Source: Cellvibrio fontiphilus (GTDB lineage Bacteria; Pseudomonadota; Gammaproteobacteria; Pseudomonadales; Cellvibrionaceae). From it: DNA of 64,000 nucleotides. How positions within the stretch are numbered: the stretch's first letter is position 1; each line of letters opens with the position of its first letter. Below the pieces are notes generated by a model. That model saw only the letters and a list, made by a program, of their open reading frames with translations. It did not search any database and was not told where the DNA came from. The translations under genes and the position numbers were made by a program. This document shows, piece by piece, positions 18,106-25,919 of this stretch. The stretch lies in NCBI RefSeq assembly GCF_035317345.1, contig NZ_JAYKTU010000003.1; one strand, given 5' to 3'.

Positions 18106-18140
18106 AACAAAAACCGGCGCCAATGGCGCCGGTTTTTGTT
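18106..18140. terminator. Strong bidirectional terminator
   Basis: AACAAAAACCGGCGCC (18106-18121) pairs perfectly with GGCGCCGGTTTTTGTT (18125-18140) over an AAT loop. It ends the GH81 transcript and the ten-gene minus-strand operon. Confidence 0.9.
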
Positions 18141-18172
18141 GTTATCCACTATTACCAAGAGGTTGCCATTGG

Positions 18173-18865
18173 TTAGAACTCGAACTCCAGGCCAAGGCGC
18201 AAGTTGGTATCCGGGGTTTCCGCATCCAGCCCTAGCAATAGCCCAAGCTCCCAGCGCAGCTGTTTGCGTCCCCCCAGTTTTTGGATGCCCATGAGCGCCG
18301 GGCCAGCGGCCCAGTCCTGATCGTCCAGATAGACCTCCAGCGCCGGTTCAAAGGCGGCCGAATAGCGATAGCGGAATTGCGCGCGCAGGGCGGTCTCCAC
18401 TTCTGCCTCCACATCATCGCCATATTCGTACTCGACAAAAGCGTTGGCAGTGGCCACCCAGCGGCTGCCCAGTTCTTTTGCCCAGAGCAGGGCTACCGCC
18501 AGTTCGCGTCGATCAAGGTCGCGCGCGCTACCCGCTTCCAGTAACAACCCCCAGTCGGCCCAATACTCGCCCTGCTCAGTGATTTGCCATTTGGTTTCCA
18601 GTTCATAGCCCCTCAGGGTTTCGCCCTGATGATCCACAAATTCATTTAACACATAGACTTCGGTAAAAATCTTGTCGCTCCAGGCGTAGCCCACACCCAC
18701 ACGCTGCAGAAATACGTCCTCGCCGCCCAGGTCGCGCAGGGTGGCGCCGTATTCCAGTTCGCGCTCACCCTGCTCCACATAAGGCTGGTAAACACGAGTC
18801 ATATCCGCGCAGGCCCAGGGCGATAAAAAGCTCACAAACAATACACACCAGACAGCCTTACGCAT
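18173..18865 (-). CDS. Predicted outer-membrane beta-barrel protein of FTR1 operon
   Basis: 230 residues. A Sec signal peptide ends near WACAD. The mature part alternates aromatic and polar residues, has many short strands such as LEYGATLRDLG and RYRYSAAFEPALEVYL, and ends in EFEF. A terminal Phe is the usual signal for beta-barrel assembly. No family is recognised with certainty. It is the last gene of the operon and its start overlaps the FTR1 stop by 8 bp, which suggests a role in moving or sensing the same metal or product. Confidence 0.7.
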   Translation of the reverse strand: MRKAVWCVLFVSFLSPWACADMTRVYQPYVEQGERELEYGATLRDLGGEDVFLQRVGVGYAWSDKIFTEVYVLNEFVDHQGETLRGYELETKWQITEQGEYWADWGLLLEAGSARDLDRRELAVALLWAKELGSRWVATANAFVEYEYGDDVEAEVETALRAQFRYRYSAAFEPALEVYLDDQDWAAGPALMGIQKLGGRKQLRWELGLLLGLDAETPDTNLRLGLEFEF

Positions 18866-19706
18866 TTTTTTTATTCCTCATGTTTTGCACGCCAAGCCTC
18901 ATTTTTTGCACGCCAAGCCAGAGTGCCAGAAGCAGGATCGGCGCTATAGCCGCAGCGTAAAAAACCAGTTGGATTGGTGTTGGCTGGGCATCGTACCCCA
19001 AGAGGGCATAGAGTAATTCACCCAGCCAAGTCTGTTCGGCCACCAAAAAACTGCTGTCCCATACTGGCCCGGCAGAATCCAGCATTCCGATTTGCAACAG
19101 GGCTTTGGCTATCTGCATCGCAAGCCCACCGGCAAGCAGGGTGCTGACAATTAAAAACGTGGGCAGGAAAAAACGCGGGCGCATAAAAATCAACACATAA
19201 TAGGTAATAGCGCCCAAGCTCATGCCAATTCCTGTGCCTATCACCGCGCCGATGAGAGCAGATGCCAATGCATCGGGTTGCTGCTGGAAACTGGATAGGT
19301 ATATCCAAATCTCTGAACCTTCGCGCATCAGCGACAAACTGACAATCGCCACCAATACCGGCTGCAGCAATACAGCGCGTAGCAGTGCCCGACTATCGGT
19401 TTGCGCTGATGCGTTCATTAAAAATGCCGGAGCTTTAATTAAAAATAATATGGCGAGATAAATAAAACCCAACGCCACCAGGGCATATAGCGCAGCGTTT
19501 AATATTTCCTGACCTGTTCCCTCCAGCGCCTCTGAAATTTCATAGGCTTTATCTGCCAGCAACCAGGAACCGGCAACACCCAACAGCAGCGCCCACAGGC
19601 TCCAGGTCAGAGGCAATTGATATTGCCGGCTCAGGGCCAGCAACAGGCTTAACATCAGCGCCGCTTCCAGCACTTCGCGCAGTACAAGCAAAACGGCATC
19701 AACCAT
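18858..19706 (-). CDS. FTR1-family high-affinity iron permease
   Basis: 282 residues with about seven hydrophobic helices. Both REXXE iron-binding motifs are present: REVLE (10-14) in the first helix and REGSE (128-132) in the fourth. These motifs carry iron through FTR1/EfeU permeases in the inner membrane. A cupredoxin-fold protein gene lies 1 bp upstream. No EfeB peroxidase or M75 EfeO peptidase gene is present, so this is not a classical efeUOB set. The longer hydrophilic tail (KMRLGVQNMRNKK) ends in the cytoplasm or periplasm, topology unsure. Confidence 0.93.
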   Translation of the reverse strand: MVDAVLLVLREVLEAALMLSLLLALSRQYQLPLTWSLWALLLGVAGSWLLADKAYEISEALEGTGQEILNAALYALVALGFIYLAILFLIKAPAFLMNASAQTDSRALLRAVLLQPVLVAIVSLSLMREGSEIWIYLSSFQQQPDALASALIGAVIGTGIGMSLGAITYYVLIFMRPRFFLPTFLIVSTLLAGGLAMQIAKALLQIGMLDSAGPVWDSSFLVAEQTWLGELLYALLGYDAQPTPIQLVFYAAAIAPILLLALWLGVQKMRLGVQNMRNKKNA

Positions 19707-19707
19707 A

Positions 19708-20052
19708 TTATTGCTCCACCCGAATTATTCCCTGTGCGGTTTTAGGATTGAACTCGCCAAAAAAAGGATAAGTTCCCGGTTTGAGCGGGCCGATAAAAAT
19801 AGTCGCACGCGCACCGCCCATAATCACTTTTTCGCGGTTGAGTTCGTAGCTTTCAAATTCTTCCGGCGTTGGATCCTTATTCAGTACCAACAATTTTATT
19901 TTGGTATTGGCCGGCACCACTAGTTCCGAGGGATAAAATAAATGCCCGCGAATTTCGATGGTAAAGGTGGGCACCTCCGCCTGCAGTAGCGGGCTGATAA
20001 ACGCAGACGCCAAGCCAACCATGATCCCAAGCCTGCTAATTATTTTTTTCAT
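19708..20052 (-). CDS. Periplasmic cupredoxin-fold protein (EfeO Cup-like)
   Basis: 114 residues from ATG 20052, chosen for AGGAGA at the right distance and a signal peptide beginning MKKIISRLG; an upstream in-frame start would extend into the kinase gene. The mature ~90 residues fit Cupredoxin_1, as found at the N-terminus of EfeO. His in IRGHLFYPSEL is kept, but the Cys of a type 1 copper site is absent (PGTYPFFGEF in its place). Acidic clusters such as TPEEFESYE could bind iron. It probably delivers or oxidises iron for the FTR1 permease. It overlaps the kinase gene by 17 bp. Confidence 0.85.
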   Translation of the reverse strand: MKKIISRLGIMVGLASAFISPLLQAEVPTFTIEIRGHLFYPSELVVPANTKIKLLVLNKDPTPEEFESYELNREKVIMGGARATIFIGPLKPGTYPFFGEFNPKTAQGIIRVEQ

Positions 20053-21457
20053 CGGATTCTCCTGCATCACTTGGGTCAAGTTTATTAAATTCAGACGGGC
20101 TGGTGATTGCGGGGCGCGGCGCAGCAAGCGCAGTAAAAGTCACCATTACTAATAAGCCCTGCGCAAAACGCGATTGGGTGAGCGCAATCTGCGCGCCATG
20201 TAACTCCACAACCTGCTGCACAATCGACAACCCCAAACCACAACCCGGTGTTTGGGAATTGTGGCGATCACCGCCCAGCCGATAAAAACGATCAAACACC
20301 CGCGCCTGCTGCTCAACCGGAATACCCGGGCCGTTATCCATCACTTCCAATACCACATCGCGGCCGCGCAACCAGGTATTCACTGCAATCATGCCGTTTG
20401 GCGGCGTATATTTAATGGCATTGCCCAACAAATTATTGAGCAGTGAAGCCAGGGCCGCAGCGTCGCCCAGCACCCAACATTCATCGCCATTAAATTCTAT
20501 TTGATGATTTTTTTGTGCGAGTACAGCGCTGTAATCCACCACACAGTGTTTGGCCAACCGGGTCAAATTGACCGGCGCAAACTGCCCCATAAAATGATCC
20601 GGCGCAGTGCGGTTGAGCAATAAAATTTGCTCTACCAAATAACTCATGCGCTCTATGCCCAATTGCAATTTAATCACTGACTCTGGCACTGGCTGTAATT
20701 CCTGCAATAAATTTTCGCAGTGGATTTTTAACGCGGCGAGCGGCGTGCGCAGCTCGTGGGCGGCATCGCCAGAAAAACGTTTTTCGCGCGCAAAGGAAGC
20801 CTCCAGACGGCGCAGCAATTCGTTGGCAGACTGGGTTAATTGTGTCAGCTCCTCGGGCATATCCTGCTGGGCCACAGGGCGCAAATCCGTTGCTTCACGC
20901 TGGCGCAACTCGCTGGCCAAGTGCGCCACAGGCCGCAAACCAATGCCAGTGACCCACCACATAATCAACGCTAGCAAAGGCAGCGCAATAATCATGGGGA
21001 ATACCGCTTGCAAGATCATGGATTCCGCCAGGCGATAGCGCTGGTCATCGCGCTCCGCCAAAATGTACCAGCTCTGTTTGTCGCTACTGGGCATCACCAA
21101 TACATGCCAGCGATAGTTATTAAAATTGAAATAGCGAAAACCTTCTTGCAGCGGCACCAACGCACTATCTGGCATAGCGGCAGAACGCGCCAGCAGAGCG
21201 CCGTTATTATCCAGCCATTGAAATTCCAGTGAGGATTCTGCATTAATGGTGCGCGCCGGAAACTCCAGAGGCTTGCCAGCAGCAGCGCCCTTGGGCAGCG
21301 CGTAATTTAATAAATCGACTTGCTGCAACAAGCGCTGGTTAAACAACCGCTCGGCTTCATCCATACTCGCCAAATAACCGCGCAGGGCTGCAGCAAAATT
21401 GGCCAGTGTCACTATGGCAACCATCAAGATCACCAAAAAGCGGCGAATGGATTTCAC
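20036..21457 (-). CDS. Sensor histidine kinase (QseC/TctE type)
   Basis: 473 residues. Two transmembrane helices (~7-27 and ~155-175) flank a ~125-residue periplasmic domain. A short linker leads to HisKA with phospho-acceptor His234 (DAAHELRTPLAALK) and HATPase_c boxes: N box NLLGNAIKYTPPNG, G1 DNGPGIPVEQQ, G2 GCGLGLSIVQQV. It phosphorylates the regulator encoded directly upstream (4-bp ATGA overlap). The signal is unknown; its place between a biosynthetic-looking gene set and iron transport genes suggests iron or the pathway product. Confidence 0.93.
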   Translation of the reverse strand: MKSIRRFLVILMVAIVTLANFAAALRGYLASMDEAERLFNQRLLQQVDLLNYALPKGAAAGKPLEFPARTINAESSLEFQWLDNNGALLARSAAMPDSALVPLQEGFRYFNFNNYRWHVLVMPSSDKQSWYILAERDDQRYRLAESMILQAVFPMIIALPLLALIMWWVTGIGLRPVAHLASELRQREATDLRPVAQQDMPEELTQLTQSANELLRRLEASFAREKRFSGDAAHELRTPLAALKIHCENLLQELQPVPESVIKLQLGIERMSYLVEQILLLNRTAPDHFMGQFAPVNLTRLAKHCVVDYSAVLAQKNHQIEFNGDECWVLGDAAALASLLNNLLGNAIKYTPPNGMIAVNTWLRGRDVVLEVMDNGPGIPVEQQARVFDRFYRLGGDRHNSQTPGCGLGLSIVQQVVELHGAQIALTQSRFAQGLLVMVTFTALAAPRPAITSPSEFNKLDPSDAGESDEKNN

Positions 21458-22113
21458 GGTTTAGGCACCATATAACCTATGCCGCGAATGGTGCGAATAA
21501 AATCGCCCGGCAATTTTTTGCGCAAATTGTGGATGTGCACTTCAATCGCATTACTCGCCACTTCATCGCCCCAGGAATAGAGTTTTGCTTCCAAACTTTC
21601 GCGGGTTTGGATCACGCCTATGTTTTCCATCAAGGCTTTTAGCAACATATATTCGCGGCGCGACAGGTTTAATGGCTCGCCGGCCAAACTTACCTGATGC
21701 TGGGCGGTATTCAATGCAACCTCATGCAAACTGATTATCGAGGAGGAAGCGTTACCCAAACGCCGCTCCAACACCCGCAGGCGCGCGAGCAATTCATCGA
21801 CAGCAAAAGGTTTGGTGAGATAGTCGTCGGCGCCCAAATCAAGTCCGGCAACTTTATCGGTGGTGCTATCGCGTGCGGTGAGAATTAATACTTGTGTGCG
21901 CAATTTTTTTTGGCGCACTATTTTTAATATGTCCAGACCATCCATATCCGGCAGGCCTAAATCCAACAGTAAAATATCCGGCGGTTCAGCAACAAGGTAT
22001 GTACACGCCGCTTTACCTGAAGCCAGCCAATTAACGGCAAAGCCAGCGCGTTTTAGCGCGCTGACAATCCCTTCGGCCAACAAACTGTCGTCCTCTACCA
22101 ACAATAATTGCAT
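21454..22113 (-). CDS. OmpR/PhoB-family response regulator (QseB-like)
   Basis: 219 residues. Receiver domain with acidic pocket Glu7-Asp8-Asp9, phosphorylation site Asp51 (LLLDLGLPDMDG), conserved Thr in LILTARDS and Lys in DYLTKPFA. The C-terminal winged helix ends in HIHNLRKKLPGDFIRTIRGIGYMV. It acts with the kinase just downstream. Potential targets include its own operon, where it is gene six of ten. Confidence 0.94.
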   Translation of the reverse strand: MQLLLVEDDSLLAEGIVSALKRAGFAVNWLASGKAACTYLVAEPPDILLLDLGLPDMDGLDILKIVRQKKLRTQVLILTARDSTTDKVAGLDLGADDYLTKPFAVDELLARLRVLERRLGNASSSIISLHEVALNTAQHQVSLAGEPLNLSRREYMLLKALMENIGVIQTRESLEAKLYSWGDEVASNAIEVHIHNLRKKLPGDFIRTIRGIGYMVPKP

Positions 22114-22149
22114 CAGTTATTTATCCGTCAATCAGTTATCTATCCGTCA
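22112..22149. repeat. Tandem 19-bp duplication at TPR/response-regulator junction
   Basis: Two adjacent copies (22112-22130 and 22131-22149) differ at one base. On the minus strand each copy begins with TGACGGATA; the first holds the TPR stop and the second runs into the regulator start. It likely arose by slippage and sets the spacing between the two genes. Confidence 0.8.
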
Positions 22150-22818
22150 TAAATGTTGTTTCGCCTTATTCAGGGCGACTTCAATTTCACCTTTGCGCCC
22201 GGCATCAGCAGATTCACGACCAGGGCGAGCGGGTGCTTTGAGTGCTTTCTCAAATGCGGCCACCGCGTCTGCATATTTTTTCTGATCGAGCAGATAATCG
22301 CCGTAAAAATAATTAGCATCTATGCCATCGGGATTATAGCTCAAGCCTTTGAGCAGCATCTCTTTGGCTTTTTTATCATCGCCAAAACCAACCGGCCAAC
22401 CAGGCACCTGATAATACAGCGAGCCCAGGCTGGTATAAGCAGAGCCTTGCAGCGCATCGGGCTGTAAAGCAATAGCCCGCTCAAATAATTTTTTGGCTTG
22501 TTTTACTTGATCCAGTGCGCCCAAGCCACCTTTGGCACCGGCGTAGGTGGAGCGCACTATGCCCTCCCAAATCAAACTGGGGGCGCTTTGGTATTGCGCA
22601 GATAATTTTTCAGCCTGCGCCACTAATGCCGCAAAGGCTTTTTCCTGCTCAGCTTCGGCGGTGGCATATTTCACTTCTGCCCAGCGGGTTTGTAACTGGT
22701 GAATATCACTGGCTTCATCGGCATAAGCATGGGTGGTCAGCGCGGCGGCGCAGGCCATCAGCAATAGAGTTATTGCGGCTGAATAATATTTGCTGCAAAG
22801 AATATTAAGCATTTTCAT
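22147..22818 (-). CDS. Exported TPR-repeat protein
   Basis: 223 residues. A signal peptide (~10-33, ending HAYADEA) precedes an all-helical body. C-terminal TPR-like units are visible: AKKLFERAIALQPDALQGSAY and ANYFYGDYLLDQKKYADAVAAFEKAL when read as helix pairs. GWPVGFGDDKKAKEML is reminiscent of TRAP-associated or TatT-like TPR proteins. It probably acts as a periplasmic scaffold. It follows the short-chain dehydrogenase gene by 10 bp. No enzymatic motif is seen. Confidence 0.8.
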   Translation of the reverse strand: MKMLNILCSKYYSAAITLLLMACAAALTTHAYADEASDIHQLQTRWAEVKYATAEAEQEKAFAALVAQAEKLSAQYQSAPSLIWEGIVRSTYAGAKGGLGALDQVKQAKKLFERAIALQPDALQGSAYTSLGSLYYQVPGWPVGFGDDKKAKEMLLKGLSYNPDGIDANYFYGDYLLDQKKYADAVAAFEKALKAPARPGRESADAGRKGEIEVALNKAKQHL

Positions 22819-22828
22819 AATTTCACCT

Positions 22829-23686
22829 TCAAGAGAGACGTGTTGAAATGGTTGCAGTGTCAGGGGGAGTAACGGCGGGTCGCGCAGTTTGTGTTTTGGC
22901 GTAGCGACGAATAATGGGCAAGTGTTTAATCAGCGCCGCATCAACAATCCGTGGAAAAATACTGTTGATACGCAAAAACAATCGCTCCGGCCAACCGATG
23001 TTGCGATCGCGCATTTGCGCCGCCAGCAACATTTTCACCGCGACCTTGGCAACCAGGTCAGGCTCATCCATTGCATTGCCCAGAGCTTTGTTCATCGCCA
23101 TAATTACCGGGCTATTAATCGCTGTGTTAGTAGCGCGCGGCGCCAGATAACCCACTTGAATGTGGCTATCGCCAAGTTCACGGCGCAGCGCTTCACTGAA
23201 CCCACGCAATGCAAACTTACTCGCACAGTAGACCGCAAATGCGGGATAACCCAAGCCACCAAAGCTGGAACCGACGGTTAATATGCGCGCCTGCTGCTGA
23301 TGCAAAAAAGGCAGCACCAAACGCGTTAGTAAAATACTGGCGGTGACATTGGTATTAATCACCTGCTCTATTGCTTCGGGAGCATTGTCCGTTAACAAAC
23401 CAAACAAACTAATGCCGGCACAGTTAATTAATATATCCACAGCTTGTGGCAAGGCTACCAATGCTGTGCGAATTTTTTCGCGCCCGGCATGGGTTGTAAT
23501 ATCCGCCTCAAGTACAAAACCGTTGTTAGCCTGCAGATCCAACTCCTGCGCCAATTGTTGTAGCGCCGGCAATGATCGCCCCACTAAAATCAAAATGGCG
23601 CCCTCGGTTGCCAAACGCTGGGCAATAGCGCGACCTATGCCTCCACTGGCGCCAGTTAACAGCACAATTTTGCCATGCAGGTTCAT
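22829..23686 (-). CDS. Short-chain dehydrogenase/reductase
   Basis: 285 residues, classical SDR fold. TGASGGIGRAIA (~10-21) is the NAD(P) loop, NAG is present as NCAGIS, and the catalytic Tyr153-x3-Lys157 pair (YCASK) follows a Ser (~140). A C-terminal extension of ~40 residues is polar. The short stretch before LVGRS favours NADP but this is weak. In the cluster it could reduce or oxidise a lipid or acyl intermediate. Gap to the upstream oxidase gene is 39 bp. Confidence 0.9.
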   Translation of the reverse strand: MNLHGKIVLLTGASGGIGRAIAQRLATEGAILILVGRSLPALQQLAQELDLQANNGFVLEADITTHAGREKIRTALVALPQAVDILINCAGISLFGLLTDNAPEAIEQVINTNVTASILLTRLVLPFLHQQQARILTVGSSFGGLGYPAFAVYCASKFALRGFSEALRRELGDSHIQVGYLAPRATNTAINSPVIMAMNKALGNAMDEPDLVAKVAVKMLLAAQMRDRNIGWPERLFLRINSIFPRIVDAALIKHLPIIRRYAKTQTARPAVTPPDTATISTRLS

Positions 23687-23725
23687 AAGCCTTACCTCCA
23701 GTTAACGAATAAATAACGACACTGA

Positions 23726-24397
23726 TCAAGCGGCTTGGGCGTGATGCTGAAAATCAATTGAACGAAAAATATTGCCGTATAAGGTGAAAAACATTTTTGC
23801 CGCATGCACTATGTCGTCCTTATCTTTTTGCTCAGTCAAACCATTCATCAACTTCGCAAAAAACACCATATGCTCCTGATCCAAACTGCCATGCGAACGC
23901 AAATACGAAAATGCTTTATTAGGTAACTCCAAGCGTTTCTGAATAATATCTGCCGCTTGCGTCGCCAAATTAATACTGGTGCCTTCCAACACCAGCACCA
24001 TGCCAAAAAATGCCATAGGGTTATTGCGCATCACCGTGTCGTAAGCGTAGGCCACCATCAACTCGGTGGCTGCATTGGGGCGACCATGACGCACGCGCTC
24101 CTTATCCACACCACAAGCCGCAAGGTCATTTAAAATCCACTCCTGATGCCCCAACTCTTCTTCAATATATTCAGCAATTGCCTCACGGTATGTTTCTTTT
24201 TCTGCAGGCAGACGGCTGCCAACTGCCATCAGTAAAGGCACTGTATGTTTAACGTGGTGAAAAGCTTCGGTTAAAAATGCAATGTATTCCTGCAAGCTAA
24301 ATTGCCCGTGACCTATGCAGCGCTGGATAAGCGGCGCTGACAATAAATATTCACGCTCTGTTGCAGTTTGTTTTTGCAGATCATCAAAAAATGTCAT
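23726..24397 (-). CDS. Haem-oxygenase-like di-iron oxidase (TenA/PqqC-like fold)
   Basis: 223 residues from ATG 24397, which has GGAG 6 nt upstream; ATG 24418 is an alternative. The all-helical sequence matches the iron-containing redox enzyme group with a haem-oxygenase-like fold. Candidate iron ligands occur in the right order: FHHVKH (~46-51), EEELGHQEW (~79-87), LEGTS and LDQEH. Relatives include UndA (fatty acid decarboxylation to terminal alkene) and N-oxygenases, so an O2-dependent step on an acyl or amine substrate is plausible. The start overlaps the ligase gene end by 14 bp. Confidence 0.82.
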   Translation of the reverse strand: MTFFDDLQKQTATEREYLLSAPLIQRCIGHGQFSLQEYIAFLTEAFHHVKHTVPLLMAVGSRLPAEKETYREAIAEYIEEELGHQEWILNDLAACGVDKERVRHGRPNAATELMVAYAYDTVMRNNPMAFFGMVLVLEGTSINLATQAADIIQKRLELPNKAFSYLRSHGSLDQEHMVFFAKLMNGLTEQKDKDDIVHAAKMFFTLYGNIFRSIDFQHHAQAA

Positions 24398-25919
24398 ATA
24401 CAGCTCCGGCGGTGTCATTAGTGAGTGGCAAAGCGGTTGGTTGATGCCCGTAAATAGCCGCTATCGCCTGTGTGTAAGCCTGGGCGATTGCCTCGCGACG
24501 CAGGCGTCCGTTGTCAGTAAGCATTTGATTGGCAGTAGTAAATGGCGCAGTGGCCACAATGATTTTTTTAACCTGCGCATAATCCGGCAGCTTGTTATTG
24601 ATGCGCACAATTTCTGCGCGCAACTGCTCCAGGGAAATATTGGCAGCCGGCACTAGAATCGCACTACAAAATGCCTGGGCATCGCCCACCAACATGGCTT
24701 GTGCAATAGCGGGGCTTAAACACAATTCCGCTTCGATCCACTCGGGGGAAATATTGCGCCCGTAAGTGGAAATAATTAAATTTTTAACGCGCCCGGTGAT
24801 AAATAAATAACCTTCGTCATCCAGCTCACCCAAATCGCCAGTATTCACCCACTCATCACTGCCGAGCAGAAAATTGAGATACCCATTAAACGCATTACCA
24901 CGGGTAAAAATAATGCCGTTTTGAATGCGCACCTGCACATGCCCAAGAGGTTTGCCAACGCTGCCGGGCTTGTCGGCGCCGGGCGCATTTAAACTGACAA
25001 CGGATGCGCACTCCGACAAACCATAACCTTCATATACCGGAATCCCCAAAGCACGCGCTTGCGCAATTAAACTCGCAGGCGTTTTTGCACCACCAACGGC
25101 AATAAACTTCAGTGATTCAGGCAAAGCGAAGCCGCGCTGCGCAGCGACTACCAAACCCTGCAAAATTTGCGGCAACAGAATCACACTACTGGGTCGATAC
25201 TGATGAAGTGTTTGCAGCAATTGTGGCAGAGACAATTGCGAACTACCGGTTAAACCCAGTTGTGCACCGGGCAATACCACAATGGTTTTTCCCAAATACA
25301 ATGGCAAATAAACACCGGCGATATTTTCCAGCAAGGTGCTCAAGGGCAAGAGTGTCAAGTGTTGTTGAATTGTATCGGCGGCGCCGGGTGCGGCATAAAT
25401 TCGCTCCGCCAAGGCAAGGGTGACGTTTTCCAGCGCGGCGGTGGACAAACAGACGCCTTTGGGTGCACCAGTAGTGCCAGAAGTAAACGTAATTTTTGCA
25501 ACATCATGCATGCTGGCAACTGCGTCCGATTGCGCTAACTTATCCAAAAAAATATTGCGTACCGGTGTATTGCAGCGATCACTGACTGTCGTGACAGGCG
25601 CTATATCACCGCATACCAACAAACTGGACAATTGCGCTTCAGCTAACAAATGCTGTAACTGCAAGGGCGAAAAAAAACGCGGCAAGGGCACCAAGGTAAC
25701 ACCCGCCTTCCAGGCGGCCAGATCAGCAATAATCCACTCGACGGAATTTTCACCCCACAAGCCTACACGACCAAGTTGCTGTGCGATTAACCAATCGCTG
25801 AGCTGGTTAAGCCACGCATTTAATTGCGCATAATTAATTTGTTGGTCGGCATTTTTTAGCGCAATCGCCTGCGGTGTCGAGCGCGCCATATTTTCTATCG
25901 CCGCGAGAATTTTATTCAT
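24384..25919 (-). CDS. Acyl-adenylate-forming ligase (AMP-binding, long-chain acyl-CoA synthetase-like)
   Basis: 511 residues. Core motifs are intact: P-loop FTSGTTGAPKG (~146-156), YEGYGLSECAS (A5), TGDLGELDDEGYL (A7) and GRVKNLIISTYGRNISPEW (A8). The enzyme should activate a carboxylic acid as acyl-AMP and pass it to CoA or another acceptor. The C-terminal Lys region is replaced by a somewhat divergent tail (TANQMLTDNGRLRREAI), where NGRLRR still fits the catalytic lysine position loosely. It overlaps the thermostable-hemolysin gene by 8 bp. Confidence 0.9.
   Translation of the reverse strand: MNKILAAIENMARSTPQAIALKNADQQINYAQLNAWLNQLSDWLIAQQLGRVGLWGENSVEWIIADLAAWKAGVTLVPLPRFFSPLQLQHLLAEAQLSSLLVCGDIAPVTTVSDRCNTPVRNIFLDKLAQSDAVASMHDVAKITFTSGTTGAPKGVCLSTAALENVTLALAERIYAAPGAADTIQQHLTLLPLSTLLENIAGVYLPLYLGKTIVVLPGAQLGLTGSSQLSLPQLLQTLHQYRPSSVILLPQILQGLVVAAQRGFALPESLKFIAVGGAKTPASLIAQARALGIPVYEGYGLSECASVVSLNAPGADKPGSVGKPLGHVQVRIQNGIIFTRGNAFNGYLNFLLGSDEWVNTGDLGELDDEGYLFITGRVKNLIISTYGRNISPEWIEAELCLSPAIAQAMLVGDAQAFCSAILVPAANISLEQLRAEIVRINNKLPDYAQVKKIIVATAPFTTANQMLTDNGRLRREAIAQAYTQAIAAIYGHQPTALPLTNDTAGAVYDIF

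Noticed and set aside
18858..20052. Classical efeUOB operon
   Set aside because: Neither the EfeB peroxidase nor the M75 peptidase domain of EfeO is present.
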